A stretch of 64,000 nt of DNA from JAIOQJ01 sp963718635. Its GTDB lineage: Bacteria > Planctomycetota > Planctomycetia > Gemmatales > Gemmataceae. The notes beneath the pieces are model-generated. The model did no database searches. It saw only the letters and a list, made by a program, of their open reading frames with translations, and was not told the DNA's origin. Position 1 is the stretch's first letter. Each line of letters opens with the position of its first letter. Shown here piece by piece: positions 1 through 10,431 of this stretch. A program made the translations under genes and the position numbers. The stretch spans positions 5,828,001 through 5,892,000 of the forward strand of contig OY970367.1 in the NCBI GenBank assembly GCA_963718635.1, given 5' to 3'.

Positions 1-3000
1 AGCATCGATCTTTCGAAGCGTAAAGTTGCGCTTTGAAGTTCTCGAAAGCCGCGATGTTCCCTCCGCCGATCCGTTCCCGATTTTTTCGACGGGCGTGGAT
101 GCCAATGGCAGCCCGTTGACGGCCGGCACGAGCGATCAACATTATGCGATCACGGCCGCGCCCAGCCCGGACACCACCGGCAGCGGCGTCGTTACCAATA
201 GCGGCTATCCGTTTCCCGCTTGGATGGCCAATTCCAGCGCTTCGCAATGGATTTCGCCGCACGCCAACGAAAATGGCGCTTCGCACGGCACCAAAGAGCC
301 GGCCGGCAACTTCACCTACACCACCACCTTCCTTCTCGATGGCTTCGTTCCTTCCTCGGCACAGCTCAACGTGCAGATGGAAGGCGACAACACGATCACG
401 CAAGTCTTGCTGAACGGGACCGCTACCAGCTACACTTCCTCGGGCACGAACGACTTCGCTTCGTTTCGCACGCTGACGCTCAACTCCGGTTTTCAGGCAG
501 GCGTGAACACGCTGGCTTTCATCGTCAACAATGCCACCGGTGGCGGAAGCCAGAACGCGGCCGGATTCCGGCGCAAATGACGGGCACGGCTCTCCATGCA
601 ACCACCACGCTCTTGAACGCCATCCCCAATGCCGACGGCACGTTCAATTTGCAAGCCAACGTTGGCCCGGCGGTCGGCGCAGGCGCGACGGGGACGATGA
701 CCTTCACCCAGGCGGGCACGACCATTGGAACCGCGACGGTGATCAATGGCGTGGCGACGTTGAACAGCGTGACCATGCCAAGCGCTTCGAGCACGCTTTA
801 TGCCGTCTACGGCGGCGATAGCCGTTACGGTTCGAGCAGCGGGCAGTTCAACCCCGCGCCTTTAGCGGTGACGTTCAATCTTTCAACTGGTTTGAGCACC
901 ACGGGCACGACGTTGTCGGCCGGCAGCGTCGACCCGCGCTACACCATTACGGCAACGCCTTCGGGACCCGTCACCAACAGCGCCTTGGTAACGCAGAGCG
1001 GTTGGCCTTTTGGACCTTGGACGAACGATTCGAGCACGTCACAGTGGATTTCGCCGCACACCAACGAAAACGCATTGAGCGGCGGCACCAAGGAGCCGGC
1101 CGGGAATTTCACCTATACGACCACGTTCAGCCTGGCGGGCTTGAACCCGGCCACCGCCCAGATTTTCGGCCAGATGGAAGGCGACAACACGATCACGCAG
1201 ATTTTATTGAACGGCACGCCGGTTTCGTATACGTCGTCGGGGCAAAACGATTACGTCGCCTTCCAGCCTCTTTCGATCACATCGGGTTTCCAGGCCGGGA
1301 CCAACACGCTGTCGTTCGTTGTCAATAATGTCGCGATCAGCAATCCGCAGAACGCCGCCGGCTTTCGAGCACAGTTGACCGCGATGGCCACGCCGATTGC
1401 CGAGACTACCACCACGCTGAATTCGTCGGTGTCCGGCTCATCTGTCACGCTGACTGGTACGGTCGTCTCTGTGACATCGGGCGTTCCCGATGGCACTGTC
1501 ACCTTCAAAGAAGGCACGACGACTATTGGCACGGGCACGCTCAACAGCAGCGGCGTCGCCACCTTCACGACTTCATCGCTCAGCGCGGGCCTCCATGCGA
1601 TCACCGCCGTTTATGGCGGCAGTGTGAATTTCCTGGCGAGCGCTTCGCCGTTGCGCCAGTACGACCCGCTCAGCAACAATCAATTGTCTCAAGCGCTCGA
1701 TCTGGACAACAGCCCCGGCACGAGCGCCAGCGGCAACGTCGCGCTCGCCTACAACTCGGCCAACGTGAACGTCCGGCCCATCATCAAAGATTCGGTATGG
1801 ACTGACCCCAGCCGGCCTTTGCCTTCGTCTATCTTGATTAATCTCTACGACAGCAGCAACAATCTCGTCGGCTCGACAAATATCAGCCCGCTTACTGGCT
1901 ACGTGCCCGGCAACGCGATTCCCTTCAGCGTACAGGTTACCAGCGCGTTGCCGACCGGCGTGTTCCAATACAAGATTGCCGTGAGTTATCCGAGCAATCC
2001 GGAACTGACGCCGTTCAACATCTTTGGCCAGACCTTTGTGCTTTCGAGCGACAAGAGCGCGTTCGGCGCAGGCTGGTCGTTCACCGGCGCGGATCGACTT
2101 TATGCCATCCCGGCTGAAAGCGCCAATAACGTGTCGCCCGGCGTGGTGCGCGTCTACGGCGATGGCAGTTGGGATTATTATCCGAGCATCACCGCGACCA
2201 CTTACAGCAACCCGTCCGGCGATTTCGGCACGTTGACCGGCTCGGCGGCCAGCGGCTGGACTTATAAAACGCCCGATGGCCAGACTACTAATTTCGATGG
2301 TAGCGGCCGACAAACGCTTTGGACCAGTGCCGATGGCTATGAGACGCTCGGCCTGACTTACAACATTGCTGATGGGACGATCAACACCTACACCGCCATC
2401 GATGGAACGGTGAGCACGTTCAACTATTCCGGAGGGCAGGCGACCAACATTACGACGCTGGGCCGAACGGTGAGCTTCACGTTCGGGCCGAGCGGCGGCA
2501 ACTTGACGGCGATCACCAATCCCGATGGCCGGGTGCGGAGATTCGGCTATGACTCCAACCACCATCTGACGAGCGACCGCCTCGGCAGCAGCGGCGATCC
2601 GGGGACGGTTTACACCAGTTGGGTCTATGGCACGAACGGCCTATTGACGAGCCGAACCGATGGCGAAGGCGCTGCTGCCGGAACGACGCAGATTGCCTCG
2701 CCGAGCTTCTACGCGTTCGGCTCGACACTAGCACCTAACACCTGGGAGACCGACACCGACCCGCTGATGCGCGTGACGCAGACGCAATACGATTGGAAAA
2801 TGCGCGTCTTGGAGACGATAAATCCCGATGGCGGCACCGAAATCCTTACGCGAAACGCCAATGGCCTGGTGACCGACGATCTCGACCCGATGCTGCGCGA
2901 CACGAGCTATACATACGACATTGCCACTGGCTATGTTCTAACGACGACGTTGCCCGGTGGCTTCACCACTACTAACACTTATACAAGCGACAGCTATCAC

Positions 3001-6000
3001 TCATTAGCCACTTCGATTGACGAGCGCGGCGTGGAGACAAATTACACCTCGTACGACAGAGGCCACCCGACTACAGTCATCGAAGCGTACGGCGATCCCG
3101 ACCAGACTGAAACGCAATACACTTATTCCGCGGGGCTACTGTCGCAGGAATTAAACGGAGACGCAGTCGTTGTGCGGCAGTACGGTTATGACAGCAACCG
3201 CCGCAAAATCAGCGAAACCGATTACACTTCCGGCACGACCTCCACCAATCAATCGTGGACCTATGACTCCAATGGTAATGTCGCCATGTACACCGATAAT
3301 CGCGGCACGTTGACTAATTACACGAATGATGCGCTGGGCCGGGTGTTAGGGCAGACGACGACGGGAACCGGCTCGGCGCCGGTGAGCGAATCGTGGACGT
3401 TTGATGTCGCGGGGATGCAAAACGGCCATACCGACGGACGCGGCATCCAGGATACCGAAAGCCACGATAGCCAAGGGAACATGACCAGCGAAACCGTTGC
3501 TGTCGGGACCACGGCGGCTGCGACGACGACAATGACCAACGATGCCGCTGGGCAGCAAAAGACGGTGACCGACCCGAACGGCCATCCCCAGACCGAAGCG
3601 TACAGTGCCGACGGCGAAGAAGACGGCACCACTGATGCCGATGGCTATACAACACAGGAAATTGATAACCTCGATGGGGAAGTGACAGCCTCGAAGGATG
3701 GCAAAGGGGGTTGGAGTTATTTCAGCTTCGATCTATTGGGCCGGGTGCTGACTGAGACTGATTCGGCCGGCGTGGTGACGACTTACACTTATTTGGGCGG
3801 CACCGGCAAGGTAGCGACGCAAACCGTCGGCGGCAAGACGACCACTTATTTCTATGACGATCTGAACCGCGAAATAAAGGTGACCGACCCGGCCGGAAAA
3901 AGCTCGTACACGAGCTACGACGAGAACGGCAATGTGGCGACCACAACGGATGCGCGTGGCATCGTAACGAAATATCTCTACGACGAGCAGAACCAACAAA
4001 TTGGTGTGATCGAAGACTACGGCGGCGTGGAACAGCGCAGTGACAGCGAAGTGTTGGACGCGGATGGCGAAGTAACCAGCAGCACCAACGCGGCAGGCGA
4101 AACCACCAGTGAGACGTACGACGACCTGGGCCGCGTGCTGACGAGCACCACGGCGGCAGGCACCACCTCGTACAGCTACGACCTCGATGGCAACGTAGCC
4201 ACGATGACCGACCCGAAGGGCAAAATTACATCGTATTTGTACGACGCCCAAAATCGGGTAATCCAGACAAACGACCCCGACGGCCATGTAACTTACAACA
4301 CCTACGATACCATTGGCAACACCCTTACAAGTGCAAACAGTGCCGGGACGACGACCAACACCTACGACGCCAATAATTGGCTTCTTACTTCCCAAGCGCC
4401 GGACGGCGGCGTTACCACGTATACGCACGACGGCAACGGCAACACACTGACGATCAAAGACCCGGTGAACAACACCACGACATTTACCTACGACGGCGAC
4501 AACCGCGTAACCCTTAAGACCGACCCGCTCGGCGCTACAACAACCACGGTTTACAATACGGATGGGTCGATCGCCAGCACGACAGATCGGCTTGGCCGAA
4601 CCAAGACCTTCAGCTACGATGGCGACTTACGGCTGACGCAGGAAGTGTGGAAAGATGCTTCCGGCACGATTGTGGACACTCTCAACTATAGCTACGACAA
4701 CAACGGCAACCTGCTGACGGCCAGCAACAACGCGGGCAGCTATACGTTCACCTACGATGACTTGGACCAAGTGGTGACTGTCACTGACCCCAACGGCATC
4801 ACCCTGACGTACGGCCACGATCTGGCAGGCAATGTGACTTCCATCTTGGATTCTCTCGGCGGCCAGGTAACCTCGACGTTCGACGGCTCTAACAGGCTCA
4901 CAAGCCGAAGCCTAACAGGCGTGAGCAACCCCCTCAGCGCCACTTTCGGCTACAATAGTGATAGCCAGTTGACAAGTATTCAACGCTACAATGATGGCGT
5001 GTTCGGCACTTCGGCGGGTTCTACGGCGCTCGGTTACGACGACGCTGGCAATCTAACCAGTGAAACGCATTCCTTCACCGGCGGCAGCGTAGCGTACACT
5101 AACACCTTCGATGCGGCCAATCGCATTACGTCTGAGGTGAGAGCAGACAGCACGGGCACCACAACGACGCCTTACAGCTACAACGCCAACAGTGAAGTGA
5201 CAACGGCAGGGACTACGAATTACAGTTACGATCTAAACGGCAACCGCACCGGCGGCAGCAACACTACCGTCGATAACCAACTTACGAACGACGGCACGTT
5301 TACTTACAGTTATGACGCCGAGCGCAACCTGATAGGCCGAAGCAACATCGCCACAGGGGCAAGCTGGACTTACACCTATAACCTCAACAATCTACTGCTA
5401 AGCGCCGTGCAGAAAGATAATACCGGCGCCGTGTTGCAAACAGTAACTTACGTCTACGATCCCTTCGGCGACATGCTCTCCGAAACAGTAACGCCAACAG
5501 TCGGGCCGGCAGCCGTCACGGCTTGGGTCCACGATGTCACCGGCGCAACCACCGGCATCAATCAACAAGCAAACCCCGTCGTGATGCAACTCGACGGTAG
5601 CGGCGCGGTGATTGAGCGCTTCTTGTTCGACGCCAACGGCAACGCCCTCGCCCGCAGCGGCACAACCACCACAGCAACGGCTTGGCTACTCACCGATCGC
5701 CTCGGCTCCGTGCGCGATGTGTTGGACGAGAGCGGCAACTTGCAAGACACCATCACCTACGATGCTTTCGGCAACATCACGGGGGAAACTAACACCACCT
5801 GGACGGGCAAGCTCGCATTCACCGGCTTCGTCTACTCTAACGCCACCGGCCTCTACTTTGCGCAAAACCGGGCGTACTTGCCTTCGCTAGGGCAGTGGAT
5901 CAGCCAAGACCCGACGGGGCTAAACGCAGGCCCGAATCCCAGCGAGTATGCGGGGAACAATGGGGCGAATGCAGTGGACCCCAGTGGCTTGGAAGATATA

Positions 6001-6777
6001 CCCCAGTCCTACACCGAAAGTGAATCATACCAAGCCGTCTTTGAACGAATTCAGATTCCTGAAGGCCCGTACCCTAAAGGAAAATTTCCTGAATATGTTG
6101 ACATATACGTGAGCCAATACTCGCGCAAATCTGGATTCACCAACCGACTCGTGCTTTCCGATGACGATGTCGCGAGTCTTAAAACGTTACAGGAAAACGC
6201 CGAGCTGTCGATAAAAGCACATGACGCCGAAATTAACAAATTTCTCAAAGCTATAGATGAGGTTAAGGTAGATCCAAATCTGGAATTCGCTCAACAAGCC
6301 GGCCTAATCGTGGGACTGAGGGGAAGAATTAGCGATGAGAAAGACAAAATTGCGGAACACCGGAAATTCATTGCCGAAGTGGATGACGACATCAAGTACC
6401 GGAACGGTCACGAATTTGTAAAGTGGCTTGAGGACTCTTGGACACTTGATGGAGTTAAGAAATATCGAGTGTTTCTAACTGCGAAAGAGGCAAAGCGACT
6501 TGCATTAGCGCCAGGCGTGAATTTAAACGGGGAAGAGGGATGGGAGCTAGCAACGAAAATCGCATCCAATATCGCGGGGCCTGGCCAGCAAATCGAGACA
6601 GTCGATAGCGGACTAGTCTTTTTGGGCGGGATTCTTTTGCCGCCTGTGGAAACGCAATTTGATGGAATCCAACCGGTGGTTAGAAAGGGAGTCCTTACGC
6701 AGAAGCTTCAACCAGATATTGATGGCGCATCGGTGCCCTATTCGGACTGGCCGTATTCTTGGAACCTCAAAAAATGA
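1..6777 (+). CDS. Giant RHS/YD-repeat surface protein with variable C-terminal domain (5' end outside window, one frameshift)
   Basis: The frame is open to base 2, so the true start lies before the window. The first visible residues include the planctomycete surface-protein motif FEVLESRDVPSA. Two related modules follow (about 85-575 and 870-1380), both with GGTKEPAGNFTYTTTF-like and MEGDNTITQ sequences, each trailed by an Ig-like module. YD repeats run from about 2200 to 5650, then the RHS-associated core (DRLGSVRDV, NRAYLPSLGQWISQDP). The last 260 or so residues (5990-6777) are unrelated, charged and visibly more AT-rich, which is the position of the exchangeable toxin domain in polymorphic RHS proteins; I recognise no fold there. 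The frame breaks at 570-574. The first module reads GFR then leaves frame, where the second reads GFRAQLT. Restoring GCGCGC for GGCGC gives GFRAQMT, so I treat this as one gene. Confidence 0.88.
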
Positions 6778-6783
6778 AAACTG

Positions 6784-6816
6784 ACGAAGCGTAGCAATAT
6801 ATTTAAAGCGCTTCGT
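6784..6816 (+). terminator. Possible hairpin terminator after the RHS gene
   Basis: Just after the RHS stop codon there is an 8-bp perfect stem, acgaagcg with cgcttcgt, around a 17-base AT-rich loop. There is no clear T-tract behind it, so a terminator role is only inferred from its position. Confidence 0.3.
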
Positions 6817-6882
6817 TATGATAGTATCAATCCCCAAACCACGGTACGAAGTAGCGTATTGCGATCTAAACGGAGATCATGC

Positions 6883-8259
6883 ATGCACCTCCAGTTGTAT
6901 CTGGTTTCGGTAGTGTTGTCGCTCATGCTTTGCATTAAAGGCTTCGGTCAAAAGCCAGAAACCGATCAGGCCCGGTTTCATCTGGTAGTTACCGCGTGGA
7001 AAAAACACGGTGGGCGACTTTACTGGTATGGCCAATCAAAGCGCGGCAATCATGGGTTTGCTGAAGCGCAGACCAAACTATTGAACACCATTCCAGTTTT
7101 CAGTTTTCCCTCAAAAACGAAAGATGTTGATTTATTAGATTTACCACTAATGGAGCAGCCTTTTGGACTCAATTTACAGAACACTGAGATAACGGACGAA
7201 GGGCTAAAACATTTGAAGGGCCAAACGCAGCTCAAGTGCCTTTGGCTATTCGGTACCCGTATTACAGATTCGGGATTGGCGGAGATCAGTCGCTTCAACA
7301 AAATGACCACGCTTGGCCTTGGATACACCAAGATCACTGACGTAGGAATGAAATGCCTGAGAGAATTTTCACAGCTCACGCACCTCGATCTTGCGCAGAC
7401 TAATACATCTGATGCGGGACTTCAAGAATTGGCTGGACTGTGTCGACTAAAAGAGTTGCGATTATCGAACACAAAGATAACGGATGCGGCTTTGCGGGTC
7501 GTTGGCCGCCACAAATCGTTAGTGTGCCTGAGCTTAGCAAACACGGCTGTAACAGATTCTGGGCTAGATGAGCTAGGAGATCTCAGACTTTTGACTTCCA
7601 TAAATTTATGGAATACTAAGGTGACGGATTCGGGAGTGAAGACATTGAGGCATTTCCAGGAACTAAGCGAGTTGAATCTATCCGGCACAACGGTGACTAG
7701 TGAAGGACTGAAGCCGCTTGCCCAGCTCTCAGCATTAGTTTCCTTGGAACTGGATGGCACAAACGTGACGGCAGATGGGTTAGAGCATTTAAAGGGGCTA
7801 AAGGAACTGACTGTTTTGGACCTAAGTCGAACTGGCATGACTGATGCGGGCTTGAGGGTTATAAAAAGATTTACCAAGCTATCTGTGCTCGGCCTGCAGC
7901 GAACTCAAGTCAGCGATGCAGGTCTAAATCAACTAAGGGATCTGAAAGAGCTTGAATATCTTGATTTAGGCAAAACTCAAGTAACGGATGGCGGCCTCAA
8001 GGAACTCAAGTGTTTCGAAGGTCTCAAAGTTCTTAACCTTGAAAACACTAACGTTACTGACGCCGGCCTTGATGAACTCAACGCCATTAGGAGCCTAGTC
8101 GCATTAGACCTCAAAGGAACAAGAATTACAGATCCTAGTTTAAGAAAACTCAAGGGTCTGCTGCATCTTACTAGCCTCAACATTGCGAATACTTCAGTTA
8201 CTATTTCTGGACGCAATGAGCTTAACGAAATTCTTCCCAAATGCGTGATTTTACCCTAG
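6883..8259 (+). CDS. Secreted leucine-rich-repeat protein
   Basis: About 458 residues. The N-terminus (MHLQLYLVSVVLSLMLC, then IKGFGQ) is a signal peptide. From about residue 90 the protein is a run of 24-residue leucine-rich units on the pattern TxVTDxGLxxLxxLxxLxxLxL, continuing almost to the end; this should fold as an LRR solenoid for protein binding in the periplasm or at the surface. I choose ATG 6883 because GGAG at 6872-6875 is well placed and the signal peptide starts there; an upstream TTG at 6859 is weaker. It lies 105 bases behind the RHS gene and shares the lower GC of that gene's C-terminal domain, so the two may have arrived together. A binding or immunity role toward that domain is only a guess from position. 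A second, more GC-rich LRR protein lies at 10432. Confidence 0.85.
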   Translation: MHLQLYLVSVVLSLMLCIKGFGQKPETDQARFHLVVTAWKKHGGRLYWYGQSKRGNHGFAEAQTKLLNTIPVFSFPSKTKDVDLLDLPLMEQPFGLNLQNTEITDEGLKHLKGQTQLKCLWLFGTRITDSGLAEISRFNKMTTLGLGYTKITDVGMKCLREFSQLTHLDLAQTNTSDAGLQELAGLCRLKELRLSNTKITDAALRVVGRHKSLVCLSLANTAVTDSGLDELGDLRLLTSINLWNTKVTDSGVKTLRHFQELSELNLSGTTVTSEGLKPLAQLSALVSLELDGTNVTADGLEHLKGLKELTVLDLSRTGMTDAGLRVIKRFTKLSVLGLQRTQVSDAGLNQLRDLKELEYLDLGKTQVTDGGLKELKCFEGLKVLNLENTNVTDAGLDELNAIRSLVALDLKGTRITDPSLRKLKGLLHLTSLNIANTSVTISGRNELNEILPKCVILP

Positions 8260-8260
8260 G

Positions 8261-8302
8261 GACGAAAAAAAGGGGACGGGCACGTTTTTTCTTGCCGGTT
8301 GA
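8261..8302 (+). repeat. REP-like repeat, copy 1, left flank of transposase remnant
   Basis: It reads gacgaaaaaaaggggacggg, then cacgttttttcttgccggttga. The core aaaaggggacgggcacgttt recurs to the right of the transposase remnant at 8829 and 8927. Such elements flanking a Y1 REP-associated transposase are its known partners. Confidence 0.75.
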
Positions 8303-8326
8303 GGTGCCGGTAGCTAGTTTGATCCG

Positions 8327-8875
8327 ATGCCACGCGCTGCACGATCTTCTATGGGCGGAGTTTGTTATCAGTTGATCGGTTGCGGAAATGCGCGTCGGCA
8401 GGTCTTCTACAAAGACGGCGATTACGAGGCATTTCTCAAAGCGTTGGGTCACGCCTGCGTTGAGATCCCGATGCCGGTGTTTGCATACTGTTTGATGCCG
8501 AACCACTTTCATCTGGTTGTCCGTCCGCATAACGACGGGGAGCTAAGTGCTTGGATGCACTGGCTCCACAATGCCCATGTCCGGCGTTACCACCCGCATT
8601 ATCACAGCAGCGGCCACATATGGCAGGGCCGTTTCAAGGCGTTTCCCATTCAGGAAGACGACCACCTGCTTACCGTGTTGCGCTACGTGGAACGAAACCC
8701 GGTCCGCGCCAACCTCGTCGAGCGGGCCCGAGCAATGGAGAAGCCCGACCGACCTATCAGTCGACGGGCTCGCTCAGACGACCAAAAGACTGGCTGCCTT
8801 GGGTCAACCAACCCATTACGGCAAGCCCGGAAAAGGGGACAGGCACGTTTTCTATTGACGGTTGAGTTAGAATGA
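8327..8875 (+). pseudogene. REP-associated tyrosine transposase (RAYT, Y1/IS200-like), decayed
   Basis: The first 140 residues match the Y1 transposase fold of the RAYT family. CLMPNHFHLVV holds the His-x-His metal site (HFH), and LRYVERNPVRANLV carries the expected catalytic tyrosine. The family normally continues with a WxWSS segment and a W...VNxPxT motif. Here the reading frame is lost after RARAMEKP, and the later motif DWLPWVNQPIT appears in a different frame at about 8790-8830, after an apparent deletion. The frame ends inside a repeat copy. RAYTs act on REP palindromes rather than on terminal repeats of a classical IS, which fits the flanking units. The gene is almost certainly inactive. 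Start GTG/ATG choice is not critical; ATG 8327 gives the usual MPRAARS opening. Confidence 0.85.
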
Positions 8876-8897
8876 GTCTCATTCTAAACGTGCCCGG
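8829..8897 (+). repeat. REP-like repeat, copy 2, with a 9-bp palindrome
   Basis: The unit ggaaaaggggacaggcacgt continues as tttctattgacggttga. It is followed by tagaatgag-t-ctcattcta, a near-continuous palindrome at 8868-8886, and then by aacgtgcccg, an inverted piece of the repeat core. The arrangement therefore resembles two half units facing each other. Confidence 0.7.
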
Positions 8898-8926
8898 GCA
8901 AAACAAAGGGGTCGGGTTAAACAAAG

Positions 8927-8975
8927 GACGAAAAAAGGGGACGGGCAGACGGGCACGTTTTCTCTCGCCGGTTGG
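8927..8975 (+). repeat. REP-like repeat, copy 3, with internal duplication
   Basis: It carries the same core as copies 1 and 2 (gacgaaaaaaggggacgggc, then cacgttttctctcgccggtt). The piece gacgggca is duplicated inside it. It is followed by two tandem copies of ggaaaaactaagg, which supply the stop codon of the broken minus-strand gene next door. Confidence 0.7.
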
Positions 8976-8980
8976 AAAAA

Positions 8981-9591
8981 CTAAGGGGAAAAACTAAGGG
9001 GACGCAGCTCTTTTTCCGGGCGTTCTTGAAAGACCAGTTCCACCGCCTCGCGGGTTCGCGCTTTTTCCGGTAGCCAGTTCGGCCGAAATCTGGCGGCAAG
9101 CCTTTCCGCATATAGCAGTTGCAAGCCGCGATGATCGAAGAATTCAAGATTGCCAGAGGGTGGATCGTCCATTTCCGAGCCGACGCCTGAGAGAGGCCAG
9201 CGTCTGAGCGTGTCGCTTGCGGCTTGCCGCAACTTATCGTCCAGCGGCCGCATGCGAACCCGCCGATAGATCGTGGCGAGAAGCGCAGGCAAAGATCGGC
9301 CGACAGATGGTCGGCGGCGCTAACGGGATCAGCTTTCAATAACAGGGTTTGGTTCTCTTCGTTCGCCAGCATCCAGCAAGCCCGTGCGACGAATGCCGCC
9401 GATAGCCAGGCGGTTTCAGCGGCAAACGGCAGCGAGGATCCGGCAACGCGAAGTCGAAACTGTTCGTAAGCTGCTTGTAGCACCGTAAGCCCGGCTGCGC
9501 GGCCCTCGACGGCGAAATCGGGCGGCGCATGCATCACCGCCTCTCCTTTATAAAGCAGCCGTTCGAGAAAATCCACGACGGGTGAAGACAT
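8981..9591 (-). pseudogene. Hypothetical protein, frameshifted; faint resemblance to bpX-type ternary-system proteins
   Basis: The N-terminal part begins MSSPVVDFLERLLYKGEA and runs to about VSAADHLSADL. Near 9285-9295 the frame changes, and the continuation ATIYRRVRMRPLDDKLRQ to EFFDHRGLQLLYAERLAARF lies one frame over and stops at 8981. I do not recognise it with confidence. The GLQLLYAERLA stretch recalls the bpX4 domain of the MoxR-vWA-beta-propeller ternary conflict systems, but no MoxR or vWA partner is adjacent, so this is weak. Its last residues are encoded by the REP-like units, so repeat insertion seems to have replaced its original end. The start ATG overlaps the end of the upstream protease gene by about 44 bases, suggesting the two were once cotranscribed. 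Confidence 0.5.
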
Positions 9592-10162
9592 ACAACCTTT
9601 CTAGGCACTTCTGAGATTCGTGTGGTTGACTTTTCGACTCCGGGAGCGAGCATCTTGGACGAATTACCGGGAAAACAAGCTTCCGCCGGGCCGAAGAATC
9701 TGTCAAGATTTGGGGAAGAATAAACGCCGCTGCCGTTTTCGTTTTTCCGCCGCGTTCAGAGCTTCTTTTTTTACTTACCCCAGCTTTGCGTTTCGGCGCG
9801 CGGCGGATGAGTTGTTCGCGTTGCGGATCGACCAGCAGGCCGGTCGATTCGAGGACGGTGACTCCCAGAAGCGGTTCGACGTCTTCATCGGCAAAGACCA
9901 GGGTAGCGCCGGCGGCGAGGCCCTCGACCTCGATTACTCCAAAACCAATAGGTAATTCCCGCTCAGTGTCATCAGCCAGTTCGTACGAGCGTCGTGCGGC
10001 CGACACAATGCCGAGTTTGCGCAGGATGCTCGCTGGGAGAAAGGTGTCGGTGGCGCCCGTGTCAACGAGTGCCTGCCCTTTCCAGACTTTGTTCGAACCG
10101 GCGAGAGGTCGAACGGTGACCTCGGCATAGATATGTCCCAAGTCTGTCTCCCGAATAGGCAT
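9548..10162 (-). CDS. Retroviral-type (clan AA) aspartyl protease
   Basis: From ATG 10162 the protein reads MPIRETDLGHIYAEV. Around residue 33 it has the motif ALVDTGATDTFLP, which is the D-T/S-G catalytic triad of clan AA aspartyl proteases; one such domain supplies half an active site, so the enzyme should work as a dimer. After the 120-residue domain (LLGVTVLESTGLLVDPQ) the chain continues for about 75 basic, low-complexity residues that do not look like the family. This tail crosses an A-rich run near 9765-9772 and may be out of frame, with the natural stop lost. It overlaps the following gene by 44 bases on the same strand. The substrate is unknown; similar small proteases are common as single-domain proteins in planctomycetes and cyanobacteria. 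Confidence 0.8.
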   Translation of the reverse strand: MPIRETDLGHIYAEVTVRPLAGSNKVWKGQALVDTGATDTFLPASILRKLGIVSAARRSYELADDTERELPIGFGVIEVEGLAAGATLVFADEDVEPLLGVTVLESTGLLVDPQREQLIRRAPKRKAGVSKKRSSERGGKTKTAAAFILPQILTDSSARRKLVFPVIRPRCSLPESKSQPHESQKCLERLYVFTRRGFSRTAAL

Positions 10163-10431
10163 CGGCCAAAGACGCCCGAGTCGGCAGCGCTGCGCCCGAT
10201 CGCCTTTGCTTTTGCAAGACTCATGGCAGGAACTCGACCCCATGGAGGAAACGCTCTTCAAGGCAATTGTATCCAGAAAAATCAAAAATTAGGGGCGCTG
10301 GCGAGGTGGTTGCCATTTCAGACAACGTGAACTACGGTTGCTGTCACGGTTCATTGATGGATTTCCATGCCGGATTTCAGTTGACCGGCACTGCTTCTCA
10401 CTGTCCTTTCCGTTTTCCTGGAGTTTCGCTC

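Noticed and set aside
1573..2565. A 330-codon open frame on the minus strand inside the RHS gene, and similar long antisense frames at 3733-4428 and 5398-5756.
   Set aside because: They lie opposite the repetitive YD-repeat coding sequence, have no recognisable motifs and reflect the low stop-codon frequency of the opposite strand.
8327..8875. An intact insertion sequence.
   Set aside because: The transposase frame is lost in its last third and no terminal inverted repeats or target duplications enclose the region; RAYTs are not classical IS elements.
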